Numbered from the stretch's first letter, positions 43,402 through 52,522 are shown. The stretch: DNA of 64,000 bases from Streptomyces lydicus (GCF_000717345.1 NZ_JNZA01000001.1:1-64000); one strand, 5' to 3'. Numbers and translations are program-made. The notes: generated by a model from the letters alone, not told the origin.

Positions 43402-44625
43402 GGAGTCGTGCAGGTCGTGGGGCTGCCGGTCGACGTACCGCTGGAGGACGTCACAGGTGTGCTGGAACTCCTCCATGAGCCGGGTGGCCTCGACGACGAG
43501 CACCCCGTACGGGCGCGCCGGGTCCGCCAGCGGCAGGGCGTCCCGCTCGGCCTGCTCGGTCACCTCGTGGCAGCGTTGCCGCGCCGTGTCGGCCAGTTGG
43601 CACAGTTGGCGGGCCTGCTCGCGCAGGTGGTCCTGGTCCAGCTCGCCGAGGACCTGGGCCAGCCGGGCGACCGCTTCGAGGAAGTCCGCGTAGCGGGCGA
43701 GGAAGGAGCGGAAGGGGTAGTCCTCGTCGGCCTGCTGCCACTGGCGGAGGCTCCGGGTGAGCGACGCGATCTGGTGGAGGGTGCGCCCCAGCGCTTCGAG
43801 CACCGCGCCGTACCCGGCGAAGCCGGTCCGTCCGCGGTGCCGGCGGAAGAGCCGCCGGGGGTTGTAGTAGAGGCTCTCCTCGGCGGTCCGCAGCCCGGAC
43901 CGGGCCTGCGCGATCAGCCCTTCCGTCTGCTCGGCCCGGGTCTGCCAGTGCCGGCTGCGCTCCTCGCCCGGCTCGCCCTCCCGCAGCACCGGATACATGT
44001 CGCTGACCAGGTCGCACAGGGCGTGCGCCAGGGTGTGGATGCCGTGTTCGGCGCCGCGGTAGCGCAGCGGCGGCATCACCGCGATGTTGATGACGACGCC
44101 CACGCCGCAACCGATGAGGACGAGCAGGATGATCTGTCCCAGCTGGGTGATCTTTTCGAGGTCCGAACTCGCCGAGAGGTAGGTGGAGTAGGCGAAGAAC
44201 GCCGCCGTGGCCACCTGGGAGCCCTGTGCCCCGAGCGCCGGCCACCGGCCGATGGCCAGGGCGACCAGTGCCACCAGGAGGAACGTCAGCAGGTCGGGCC
44301 CGACCAGGAAGCCCAGGGCGGCCTGCACCGCGACCCCGGCCGAGACGGCGCCCACATAGCGCAGCGACTGCAGCAGTGACTGGTAGACGGTGACCTGCAT
44401 GATCAGCACCGCGGAGAACGGTGCGAACGCCGGCGACTGGGCGTGCAGCAGGTTGTACGAGATCACCCAGGAGAGCGTGGCGGCCAGGGTGCTCTTGCCG
44501 ATCAGGAGCAGGGTGCGGCGCTCGTATCCCTCCGATCCCCAGGCCCGCTGCCACCACTGGGCCACCCGGTGGATCCAGCCCTGCGGGGCGGGCAGCCTCC
44601 GTCGCTCCGCTTCCTGTCCGGCCAT
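43396..44625 (-). CDS. FUSC family (aromatic acid exporter-like) membrane protein
   Basis: This 409-residue protein has about six transmembrane helices in residues 35-190 (starting LIGKSTLAATLSWVISYNLL) and a long C-terminal helical cytoplasmic domain rich in Glu, Gln and Arg. This is the layout of FUSC/ArAE proteins related to fusaric acid and p-hydroxybenzoate efflux. The substrate is unknown. The ATG at 44625 lies eight bases after GGAG; GTG 44631 is also possible. A SigB-type promoter candidate lies upstream. Confidence 0.85.
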   Translation of the reverse strand: MAGQEAERRRLPAPQGWIHRVAQWWQRAWGSEGYERRTLLLIGKSTLAATLSWVISYNLLHAQSPAFAPFSAVLIMQVTVYQSLLQSLRYVGAVSAGVAVQAALGFLVGPDLLTFLLVALVALAIGRWPALGAQGSQVATAAFFAYSTYLSASSDLEKITQLGQIILLVLIGCGVGVVINIAVMPPLRYRGAEHGIHTLAHALCDLVSDMYPVLREGEPGEERSRHWQTRAEQTEGLIAQARSGLRTAEESLYYNPRRLFRRHRGRTGFAGYGAVLEALGRTLHQIASLTRSLRQWQQADEDYPFRSFLARYADFLEAVARLAQVLGELDQDHLREQARQLCQLADTARQRCHEVTEQAERDALPLADPARPYGVLVVEATRLMEEFQHTCDVLQRYVDRQPHDLHDSD

Positions 44626-44657
44626 GCGCACGCTCCGTTCGTCGTCCGGCCACACCG

Positions 44658-44682
44658 TTGCCCGGTTTTCCGTGTGCGGAAC
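44658..44682 (-). promoter_or_regulatory. candidate SigB-type promoter of the FUSC gene
   Basis: Read on the minus strand the sequence is GTTC-N15-GGGCAA, 32 bp before the FUSC start codon. The -35 and spacing equal those before the second csbD-like gene. Confidence 0.35.
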
Positions 44683-44690
44683 CAGCGCGC

Positions 44691-45461
44691 TCACTCCCAC
44701 GGCGCCGGGCCGGTACCGGATGCCCAGCCGACGAGGTCGTCGTGGTCGAAGCAGAGGATTCCGCACCGGTCGGCGTATTCCCGCGCCGGTTCGGTGAAGG
44801 CGCTGGTGGTGACGACGGCCGCGACATCGGCGCCGTGGACGGTGAAGCAGGTGCCGCCGAACCGCTGGAGATCCTGGGAGCCCACCTTGTTGTCCGCGCA
44901 GTAGCGCTTGCACTGGATGACGAGGCTGCGGCCGTCGGGGGCCACGGCGACCACGTCCGCGCCGAGGTCGTTGGCGCCGCCGACCACCTGCACCTCCGCG
45001 CAGCCGTCGCGCTCGCACAGCCCGGCCACCGCCTCCTCGAACGCGTCGGCGTCCATCTCCGCGTAGTCGTCGAGCTCCACCGGGCGCGGGTCGACGTACT
45101 CCAGCGGGGGCGCGTCGACGTCCTCCACCGGGCTCGGTGCGACCTCCTCCACCGGGGGTGCGGGCACGGGTTCGCCGGCCACGGTCACGGAGGCCGCGGA
45201 CGTCCGGCCGTGCGGGGCCGTCCGGGCGGCGGCCCGCCCGCGGCGTCCCCGGTGCAGCAGCACCGCCAGTGCCATGATCACGACCAGCCCGACGACGACG
45301 GCGGGGCCGGGATGCGCACCCGCGGCGGCCACCGCCTTCCGCAGGGTCAGGCCCACTCCGGTGACGCCGATCGCGAGGACGCCGAACGAGACGGACAGCT
45401 GGCGCAGGCTGAAGGCGGTCCGGCGGCGCGGGGCCCTCGGCCGGCGTATGGGGGTCACCAT
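44691..45461 (-). CDS. membrane-anchored Mrr-like restriction endonuclease
   Basis: This 256-residue protein has two transmembrane helices (about 22-42 and 50-70), a Pro/Glu/Val-rich spacer (about 95-130) and a C-terminal Mrr_cat nuclease domain. The PD-(D/E)xK core reads GGANDLGADVVAVAPDGRS then LVIQCKRY, so the Asp and the QxK catalytic residues are present. Mrr domains cleave methylated or foreign DNA; this tethered form is common in Streptomyces and its role is unproven. It is 65 bp upstream of the FUSC gene in the same direction. Confidence 0.83.
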   Translation of the reverse strand: MVTPIRRPRAPRRRTAFSLRQLSVSFGVLAIGVTGVGLTLRKAVAAAGAHPGPAVVVGLVVIMALAVLLHRGRRGRAAARTAPHGRTSAASVTVAGEPVPAPPVEEVAPSPVEDVDAPPLEYVDPRPVELDDYAEMDADAFEEAVAGLCERDGCAEVQVVGGANDLGADVVAVAPDGRSLVIQCKRYCADNKVGSQDLQRFGGTCFTVHGADVAAVVTTSAFTEPAREYADRCGILCFDHDDLVGWASGTGPAPWE

Positions 45462-45709
45462 GGTCTGTTGCTTCTCCCAACGGTCAACGAAGATCGTTTG
45501 GACCGTGTGCCCCCAACTCGCCGGCTCACCGCAACGGGGCGGATTCCAGGCGGTGTTGTTCCGGAAGGAGGCGGGGAGAGGGCGTACCGGTCGGTGACCG
45601 GGGTACGGGACGGACAGGGCCGGGACGTGCCGCGGCGGCGGTCATCCTCGCGGCGGCGTCCCGGCCCCGGCCGACCGGGAGGAGGCGGGGCCCGCCCCCG
45701 GGCCCCGCC

Positions 45710-46096
45710 TCACCGCCGTGGGCGCGCTACAACGCCGGACCCCGGCCGGTCCGGCAGCACCCGGGCGAGTTCGGCGGCCCAGCCCTCGGCCCAGTGGTGC
45801 AGGCCCCGCAGTTCTTCGCAGGCTCCCTCGCCGAGCGGGGTCAGCCGGTAGCCGTCCCCGGCGTCGCGCTCGACGAGGCGGGATTCCCGCAGCTCGGTGA
45901 GGCGTTGGTGCAGCACGCTGGACGACATGCCGTCGCACCGCTGCTGGAGGGGCCGGAAGCCGAGGGTGCCGTCCCGGAGCTCCCACAGGATGCGCAGGGT
46001 CCACCGGCGCCCGAACAGGTCGAGCGCCGCCATCAGCGGGCGCCCCGCGGACGATCCGCGAACCGGCCGTCGGGGTGCGGGAGTTGTCGCCATCAT
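45710..46096 (-). CDS. HxlR-type winged HTH regulator
   Basis: This 128-residue regulator has the HxlR domain at about 18-110: LFGRRWTLRILWELRDGTLG, FRPLQQRCDGMSSSVLHQRL and the wing VERDAGDGYRLTPLGE. The conserved Cys of redox or electrophile sensors in this family may be the one in QRCDGMS. Overlapping ATGs at 46096 and 46093 follow GGAAGG. A palindrome upstream may be its own operator. No divergent target gene is present. Confidence 0.88.
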   Translation of the reverse strand: MMATTPAPRRPVRGSSAGRPLMAALDLFGRRWTLRILWELRDGTLGFRPLQQRCDGMSSSVLHQRLTELRESRLVERDAGDGYRLTPLGEGACEELRGLHHWAEGWAAELARVLPDRPGSGVVARPRR

Positions 46097-46153
46097 GCCT
46101 TCCGTTCTTCCGTGCCCGGGGGACGGGTCTTCCTCTTCCGCGCACCCTATGGT

Positions 46154-46170
46154 GCTTCGACTTCAGAAGC
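46154..46170. promoter_or_regulatory. inverted repeat upstream of the HxlR gene
   Basis: GCTTC-N7-GAAGC lies 58 bp before the HxlR start, and a second GAAGCTTC palindrome lies about 30 bp further on. HxlR proteins bind such symmetric sites, so autoregulation is plausible. Confidence 0.35.
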
Positions 46171-46341
46171 GCTACCCTCCGGTCAACTGCCTCTGAAACA
46201 GAAGCTTCGCCGACTTCCCCGGACCGGCGGGCCGTTAGCCAGGTGTGAGCCGTGCGGCGGCGGGGGCGGGCCGAGGGCCGGTATCCCGCCGTCACCCGGC
46301 GCCCCTTCCGTGCGGGCGCCGGGCTCCTCGGCCGGAGGCGG

Positions 46342-46647
46342 TCAGCAGACGGCGGTCCGGGCGTACGTCTTCGAGCCGTAGCGCACCGTCAGTGAGCCCC
46401 CGTTCGACATGGTGAAACACGGGGTCTCGGAACCGTCCTTGAAGACGACCGTGATCCGCATCGTCCTGTTGCACCAGTTCGCGAGGTCGACGTAGTGCCC
46501 GGCGGCGTTGACGCTCCGGCTGACGCACGCCGGCGCCGTGCCACCCGCCGCCGCGGCCGGGCCGGCCAGCGCGACCGGTGCGGCGATGGCGGCGAGCCCC
46601 ATCACCGTGGAGGCGGCGGCGATCCTGGCCTTCGATGTCTTCCGCAT
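46342..46647 (-). CDS. small secreted protein with a tendamistat-like pattern
   Basis: This 101-residue protein has a signal peptide (about 1-34, ending GPAAAAGG) and a mature part of about 65 residues with four Cys. Spacing and strand pattern (a first Cys pair about 18 apart, then MRITVVFKDGSETPCFTMS and a C-terminal Cys) recall the alpha-amylase inhibitor tendamistat. The inhibitory Trp-Arg-Tyr triad is absent, so if related it would have another target. AAGAGAG precedes the ATG. It is divergent from the AfsR-like regulator. Confidence 0.72.
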   Translation of the reverse strand: MRKTSKARIAAASTVMGLAAIAAPVALAGPAAAAGGTAPACVSRSVNAAGHYVDLANWCNRTMRITVVFKDGSETPCFTMSNGGSLTVRYGSKTYARTAVC

Positions 46648-46801
46648 GGTGTCTCTCTTTCGGTTGCCCGTCCCGCCCCTGGTGGGCGAGATGGCGACCA
46701 CTGTGCTCCGCCGACCGTGGACGAACCTTGAGAAGAGCTTGAAAGCGCTGGTCAGGGCCGCTGGTTTCGGTTTTAGGATCGGGCTCCGGGGGGTGGTCCG
46801 C

Positions 46802-49648
46802 ATGACGGTGGAATTCCGGGTGCTGGGCGGGGTGGAGGTTCTGGTCGACGGCAGCCGGGTGGACCTGGGGCCCGCCCGGCAGCAGCGCCTCCTGGCGGCC
46901 CTGCTGATCGGCGCGAACCAGGCGGTGACGGTGGACCAACTCGTCGAGCGCGTCTGGGGGGAGGACGCCCCGCAGCGCGCCCGGTCGACGCTCTACAGCT
47001 ATCTGTCCAGGCTGCGCCACGCCCTGCGGCCCGCCGAGGAAGCGGCGCGGATCGCCCGCCGCTCGGGCCGCTACCAGCTGACCGTCGACCCCATGGCGGC
47101 CGACCTGCACCGCTTCCGCGCCCTCACCCCCCTGGCACGGGCCGCCGCGGACGCCGGCGACGAGGACGAGGCGGCGCGGCTGTTCGAGGAGGCCCTCGCG
47201 CTGTGGCAGGGAGCCCTGTGCCCCGGCACGGACACCCCCTGGTTCAACTCCCAGCGCGACACCGCGCACGCGGAGCTGCTCGCCGCGGCCCTCGACCGGG
47301 GCGACCTCCAGTTACGCCGCGGACGCCACGCGGAGCTGGCGCCCGTCCTGACCGACCACGCCGAGCGGCACCCCCTGGACGAGCGGATCGCCGCCCAGCT
47401 GATGCTCACCCTCTACCGCTGCGGCCGTCCCGCCGACGCCCTCCACCACTATCAGGAGCTGCGCCACCGCCTCGCCGAAGAACTGGGCATCGACCCGGGG
47501 CCGGCGCTGCGGGAGCTGTACCGGCAGATCCTGGTCTCCGACCCGCGCCTCGCCCCACCGGACCGCGCCCTGGTGAGACCCCGGCGCACCGCGCCAATCC
47601 CGCGTCAACTCCCCGCGCTGCCGCCCCTGTTCATCGGCCGCGACCGGGAACGTGCCCGGCTGGACAAGATGCTGACCCCGCAGGCCGCGCCGGGCGACGC
47701 GGTGCCGGTGTCCACGATCTGCGGCCCCGGCGGCGTCGGCAAGACCTGGCTCGCGCTGCGCTGGGCTCACGACCAGCAAGAGCGCTGCCCCGACGGGCAG
47801 TTGTACGCCGATCTGCGCGGCTTCACCCCCACCGGCGACCCCCTGGACCCGTACACGGTCCTGCGGGAATTCCTCGATGCCCTCGGGGCCGACCCCGCGC
47901 ACCGCCCGACGGCCCCGCACGCCCAGGCCGCGCTGTACCGCAGCCTCACGAACGGCAAACGCCTCTTGATCGTCCTCGACAACGCCCGCGACACCGACCA
48001 GGTGCTGCCCCTCCTGCCCGGCAGTCCCACCTGCACGGTCCTGATCACCAGCCGCCACCAGCTCCCCGGTCTCGCCGCCGCCCACGGCACCACCCACCTC
48101 ACCCTCGGCACACTCGACGACGACGAGGCGCACGACCTGCTCGGCCGCCGCCTCGGCGCCGACCGGCTCGCCGCCGAACCGGCCGCCGCGGCCCTGCTCC
48201 GCCACCACTGCGCCGGGCTCCCGCTGGCCCTCAGCGTCCTCGCCGCCCGCCTCACCACCAACCCGGTGCTCACCCTCACCGCCCTGGCAGCGGAACTGCA
48301 CGAGACCGCGACCCGGCTCGACGCCCTGGACACCGGCGAGACGGGCACCGACGTACGGACCGTCTTCGCCTCCTCCTACCGCGCCCTCGACCCCGACTCC
48401 GCCCGGGTCTTCCGGCAACTGGCCCAGGCACCTGGCGCCGACATCGGCCTGGCCGCCGCGGCCGGCCTCACCGCCCTGCCGGCCGCCCGGCTCCGTACGA
48501 GGCTGCGCCGCCTCCAGGCCCACCACCTCCTCCAGGAGCGCAGCCCCGGCCGCTACAGCTGCCACGACCTGCTGCGGGCGTACGCCGTCGAACTCGCCGG
48601 AACCGTCGCGCCCGCCTCGGAGGGGCAGCAGGCGCTCACCCGGGTACTCGACCACTACGTGCACACGGCGTACGCGGCCGACCGGCTCCTGGTGCCGCAC
48701 CGCGACCCGATCCGGCTCGTCCCGGCGCCCCCCGGCACCCACCCCGAGCAACTCGCCACGCACGACCGGGCGATGCGGTGGTTCACGGACGAGCACGCCG
48801 TACTGTCCGCTGCCGTCGACCGCGCGGAGCGCACCGGACACGACGCCCACGCCTGGCAGCTCGCCTGGGCGCTCACCACCTTCCTCGCGCGGCGGGGACG
48901 CTGGGCGGACCTGGCGGCCCTGCACACCACGGCCCTCGCCGCCGCGGAACGCATCGACGACGTGGCCGCCCGGGCCGAGTCGCACCGCACCCGCGCCTTC
49001 GCCTGCACCGAGACCGGCCGCCTCGCCGAGGCACACCGCGAACTGGCCCGGGCGCTGGCCCTGTCGGAGGCGAGCGGCAACCGCGCCTCCCTGGCCCACA
49101 CCCACCTCGCGCTGGGCTGGCTGTACGAACGCGAGGGCGACCACCCCGCGGCCCTGCGCCACGACCGCAGCGCCGTGGACCTGTTCACCGCGCTCGGGAA
49201 CCTGCCCTGGCGGGCCCGCGCCCTGAACGCGCTGGCCTGGGACCACGCCCGGCTCGGCGACCACCCGGCGGCGGTACGCAGTGGCCGGGAGGCGCTGGCC
49301 CTCCAGGACGAGCTGGCGGACGAACGCGGCCAGGCCGGCACCTGGGACACCCTCGGCTACGCCTACCACCATCTCGGCGACCACCCGAAGGCCGTCGACT
49401 GCTACCGACGCAGCCTGCACCTCAACCGCGCCCTGGGCCACCGCTACAACGAGGCCGAGACGCTGGTCCATCTGAGCCGCACCCACCGGGCGACCGGATC
49501 GGTCGACGCGGCCCGTGAGGCCCTGCGTCAGGCCCTCGCCCTCTACCGTGAGATCCAGGCGCCCGACGCGGAAGTGGAGCAGGTCCGCGCCCTGTTGGCG
49601 GAGCTGTCTCAGAGCGCGCGCAGGGCGGTGCCGAGGTCCGGGCCGTAA
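46802..49648 (+). CDS. AfsR/SARP-type regulator (OmpR HTH, BTAD, NB-ARC, TPR)
   Basis: This 948-residue regulator has an OmpR-type winged HTH (about 1-95), a bacterial transcriptional activation domain (about 98-245) and an NB-ARC ATPase with P-loop GPGGVGKT near 308 and LIVLDNA near 390. C-terminal TPR repeats occupy about 700-930 (repeated LGDHPAA units). Such proteins switch on secondary metabolism or development. Codon 171 is TTA (47312-47314), so translation should depend on bldA. No antibiotic cluster is adjacent. The 3' end overlaps the convergent DUF4419 gene by 40 bp. The ATG at 46802 lacks a good ribosome site. Confidence 0.9.
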   Translation: MTVEFRVLGGVEVLVDGSRVDLGPARQQRLLAALLIGANQAVTVDQLVERVWGEDAPQRARSTLYSYLSRLRHALRPAEEAARIARRSGRYQLTVDPMAADLHRFRALTPLARAAADAGDEDEAARLFEEALALWQGALCPGTDTPWFNSQRDTAHAELLAAALDRGDLQLRRGRHAELAPVLTDHAERHPLDERIAAQLMLTLYRCGRPADALHHYQELRHRLAEELGIDPGPALRELYRQILVSDPRLAPPDRALVRPRRTAPIPRQLPALPPLFIGRDRERARLDKMLTPQAAPGDAVPVSTICGPGGVGKTWLALRWAHDQQERCPDGQLYADLRGFTPTGDPLDPYTVLREFLDALGADPAHRPTAPHAQAALYRSLTNGKRLLIVLDNARDTDQVLPLLPGSPTCTVLITSRHQLPGLAAAHGTTHLTLGTLDDDEAHDLLGRRLGADRLAAEPAAAALLRHHCAGLPLALSVLAARLTTNPVLTLTALAAELHETATRLDALDTGETGTDVRTVFASSYRALDPDSARVFRQLAQAPGADIGLAAAAGLTALPAARLRTRLRRLQAHHLLQERSPGRYSCHDLLRAYAVELAGTVAPASEGQQALTRVLDHYVHTAYAADRLLVPHRDPIRLVPAPPGTHPEQLATHDRAMRWFTDEHAVLSAAVDRAERTGHDAHAWQLAWALTTFLARRGRWADLAALHTTALAAAERIDDVAARAESHRTRAFACTETGRLAEAHRELARALALSEASGNRASLAHTHLALGWLYEREGDHPAALRHDRSAVDLFTALGNLPWRARALNALAWDHARLGDHPAAVRSGREALALQDELADERGQAGTWDTLGYAYHHLGDHPKAVDCYRRSLHLNRALGHRYNEAETLVHLSRTHRATGSVDAAREALRQALALYREIQAPDAEVEQVRALLAELSQSARRAVPRSGP

Positions 49649-50931
49649 CGGGACCAGCACCGGACGTCCCCCGCGTCGGACACCAGGTCGCCCAGGTACC
49701 AGTCCCCGTCGCCGGCCCGGACCGCGCAGCTCCCGTCCAGCGCGAGCGCCCAGTCGGCCGCAAGGGGCGCGCCCTGGTAGGTGACGGAGCCGAGACCGGT
49801 CAGCACCCGCGCCTCCGGGCAGCCGGTGACGCGCCGGACGTCGTCCAGGGTCCACGGCTCGGGCAGCTGCGCGTCGCGACGCCCGGCGGGGGCGGGGAGG
49901 AGCTCGGCCACGGCATGGCCGAGCCGGGGCCGGATCCATGCCCCCTCGCGTTCGATGCCCAGGACGCCCCCGAGGAAGGCCATGTCGGCGGTACCGGCGG
50001 GGGTCTCCCAGCGGAACGGGACGCGGGAGACATGGGCCGGGAACTCGTCGTCGGGCGTGGTGCCCGGGCCGAAGGACCGCTTGGGACACGGCCCGTCGTC
50101 GGTGTACCGGTGGGCGAAGAAGGCGCTGATCCAGCCGGTGACGCGGTCGCCGCCGGAGGCCGACTCCCACTTGTAGAGCGAACCCCAGAAGGCCCGGTCG
50201 ACGCCCCATCCCGAAGCCGTCGTGCTGATCGCGTCGAGCACCGGCTGCAGCGCGGCGAACCACGGCCGCAGGCCCTCGAACCACCCCGCCAGCTCCCGCA
50301 CCCGCGCCGCCAGCAGGCGCCAGTCCCGGTCCGTGCCTTCGAGCCGGATCCGGGGGATGCCGCAGAGCGTCTGCCAGCGGAAGCGGTAGTACGGGCTGAC
50401 CACGTCCATCAGCGCCACCAGCGCGGCGGTCGCGTCGGCCGGGGTGGTGGTCGAGAAGGCCGGCTGGAACAGGTCGGCCACCTCGTCGCCGATCCGGGCG
50501 CGCAACGGCCCCTGCACCAGGTTGAGCGAGCGCTCCCAGTCCAGCGGGGCCAGGTCGTCGCGCACGGTCAGGGTCTGCCGGTGCCCGGGCGTATCGGTGA
50601 AGACCCCCTCGTACGTACCGGAGTTCAGCCGGACGTGCACCGCGACCTCGTGCACGACGGCGTACCAGAGCAGGTCGGGGGAGAGGCTGAGCGGCAGATG
50701 GGCCGTGAAGCAGAGGTGGACGGCGCGCAGCAGCAGGCTGGAGGTGGGCTCGGTGCCGTTCCCCGCCGCGGTGGGCCGGCCGACGAGGCGGTCGGTGCTG
50801 CGGTGCGCCAAGCGCACCGGGTCGCGGAGAACCGCGCGCAAAAAGCCCTCGTTGCCCACCTCGGCGAGCCCGGCGGCGAGCCGCGCCGCCTCGTCGTCCT
50901 CGGCAACCGCCAGCTCCATCTCGAAAGCCAT
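49609..50931 (-). CDS. DUF4419 domain protein
   Basis: This 440-residue protein matches DUF4419, a family of unknown function in bacteria and fungi. It has LSPDLLWYAVVHEVAVHVRLN near 80, YYRFRWQTLCGIPRIRLEG near 178, and FWGSLYKWESASGGDRVTGWISAFF near 250 (quoted in part: GDRVTGWISAFF). The ATG at 50931 starts the family-like MAFEMELAV. It is probably co-transcribed with the HEAT-repeat gene 77 bp upstream. Its last 40 bp overlap the AfsR-like gene on the other strand. Confidence 0.82.
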   Translation of the reverse strand: MAFEMELAVAEDDEAARLAAGLAEVGNEGFLRAVLRDPVRLAHRSTDRLVGRPTAAGNGTEPTSSLLLRAVHLCFTAHLPLSLSPDLLWYAVVHEVAVHVRLNSGTYEGVFTDTPGHRQTLTVRDDLAPLDWERSLNLVQGPLRARIGDEVADLFQPAFSTTTPADATAALVALMDVVSPYYRFRWQTLCGIPRIRLEGTDRDWRLLAARVRELAGWFEGLRPWFAALQPVLDAISTTASGWGVDRAFWGSLYKWESASGGDRVTGWISAFFAHRYTDDGPCPKRSFGPGTTPDDEFPAHVSRVPFRWETPAGTADMAFLGGVLGIEREGAWIRPRLGHAVAELLPAPAGRRDAQLPEPWTLDDVRRVTGCPEARVLTGLGSVTYQGAPLAADWALALDGSCAVRAGDGDWYLGDLVSDAGDVRCWSRYGPDLGTALRAL

Positions 50932-51008
50932 CCGCGTTCCCCCGTGCTCCGTGTCGGCCCCGATCCTAGGCCGCGTCCGCCAGGCCGCCGCGAGCGGAGC
51001 CGCAGTCG

Positions 51009-52346
51009 CTACCCGGCAGCGGCCGTGCGGGCGCGGCGGCGGCGTACCTCGTCCAGGCGCCACCAGGTCGGGGACTCGGGCTCGGCGTCCGCGGCGAAAC
51101 GGGCGAGCACCGCGTCGGCGCGCGGGTCGTGGCGCAGGGCGAGGCCGGCGGCGGCCTCCAGGCGGGCGGGGGCGTACGGGTCGGTGAGATGGGCGGCGAA
51201 CAGGGACCGCAGCTCGGGACTGTCGGGGCCGTAGGTGGCGAGCGCGTGCAGGGCGGCCTCGCGGGTCTCGGGCCGGGGATCGTCGCAGCGGGCGGTGCAC
51301 AGGTCGACGACGGCCGGGTTGCGGTTCATGGACGGGCCCAGTTCGTGCAGCACGCGCTCACGGACGGCGCCGTCGTGGTGGCTGCCGAAGGGGAGGATCG
51401 CGTACAGGTCCTCGCCGGTGCCGTACTCGTGCGCGTACCAGGAGTGCGCGAACAGCGCCCCGTCGAGGAGCTCGGGGTGGTCCTCGTCGGTGGCCAGGTA
51501 CGCGCGGAGCAGGTCCAGGGCCTGCCGCCCGTGGCGCCAGGGACGCCGGAGGAAGAGGTGGGTGGCGATGGCGGACAGCAGGTCCAGGGCGAAGCGCCGG
51601 TGCGGCGGTTCGGGGGAGCGGATGAGCCGGGCCGCGCACGCGAAGGATTCCTCGTCGGCCCGGTCGGCCAGCCGCCACACCGAAGCCTGCCAGTCGCGGA
51701 AGCCGTGGCGGGCGTGGTGCAGGGCACGGTCGGCCAGCTCGTCCGGGGTGGTGGCGAAGGTGCCGATGGTCTTCTCCACGTCGGTGACGAGAGCGCGGTG
51801 CGCGGTTTCGACGGTGAGCGTGCGCCCGTCGGCAGCGGTGGCGTGGATGCGTACGGCGACCGGTGTGGGGTCGTACAGGTGCGGATTGTCCGGGTCCACG
51901 TCCTCGTGGACGTCCTCGTACGCGAAGGTGACGTCCCGCCCGCCGCCCAGCCGCCGCCGCAGCTCGTCCTCCTCGGAGCCCCCGAGCCAGGCGCGCGCCG
52001 CCTCCAGCGCCCGCCGCTGACGGGCCACCGGCCCCGGCAGCAGCGCCATCACCATCGAGTACGCGCCCCGGTCGGCCGCCTCGGCGACCAGGTCGACGCC
52101 GCCGGTGAATTCCGTGCGGTCCGGGTCGGCGCCGACGGCCACGAGGCGCTCCGCGATCCGGTGCCGGCCCGCACGGACGGCCCGGGTCAGCAGAGCCGCG
52201 CCCGCCGGCCCGGCGAGCACCGTCCTCGGCGCGTCGTCCAGCAGTCGCGCCACGGCGCTCTCGTCCCCGGCGGCGACGGCCGCACGCAATGCCCCTGTAT
52301 CCACCGGCGCATCGTGCGGCAGGGAGGCGCTGCGGCGCCAGCGCAT
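51009..52346 (-). CDS. ankyrin/HEAT-repeat protein
   Basis: This 445-residue protein has an N-terminal region with ankyrin-like helices (about 15-90: LRAAVAAGDESAVARLL, IAERLVAVGADPD) and a C-terminal stretch of HEAT-like repeats (about 215-440; units such as RRFALDLLSAIATHL and REAALHALATYG). It probably binds proteins rather than catalysing a reaction. It lies directly upstream of the DUF4419 gene on the same strand. The ATG at 52346 is assumed. Confidence 0.72.
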   Translation of the reverse strand: MRWRRSASLPHDAPVDTGALRAAVAAGDESAVARLLDDAPRTVLAGPAGAALLTRAVRAGRHRIAERLVAVGADPDRTEFTGGVDLVAEAADRGAYSMVMALLPGPVARQRRALEAARAWLGGSEEDELRRRLGGGRDVTFAYEDVHEDVDPDNPHLYDPTPVAVRIHATAADGRTLTVETAHRALVTDVEKTIGTFATTPDELADRALHHARHGFRDWQASVWRLADRADEESFACAARLIRSPEPPHRRFALDLLSAIATHLFLRRPWRHGRQALDLLRAYLATDEDHPELLDGALFAHSWYAHEYGTGEDLYAILPFGSHHDGAVRERVLHELGPSMNRNPAVVDLCTARCDDPRPETREAALHALATYGPDSPELRSLFAAHLTDPYAPARLEAAAGLALRHDPRADAVLARFAADAEPESPTWWRLDEVRRRRARTAAAG

Positions 52347-52522
52347 TACGGCGCCGCGAGGCCGGGGTTGCCGGGTGACAATCCGTCACATCGCTTGCGG
52401 GGCAAGCCATTCACCGTCCGTCGTGGCCGCACGATACGTTTCCCTAGCCGGCGGCGTCAGACGGGAACGCCGCTCGGGAACTCGGCGCCCGGGGGGCGCC
52501 CACCGGTGAGGGGGAGCGGGGC

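Noticed and set aside
44691..45461. A restriction-modification or defence island
   Set aside because: Only one Mrr-like domain was found; no methylase, helicase or other defence gene lies near, and its membrane anchor is common in ordinary Streptomyces chromosomes.
46802..49648. Presence of a SARP-type regulator taken as a sign of an antibiotic cluster here
   Set aside because: No polyketide synthase, peptide synthetase, terpene or other core biosynthetic gene adjoins it. The only biosynthetic cluster recognised is the ram operon 38 kb away.
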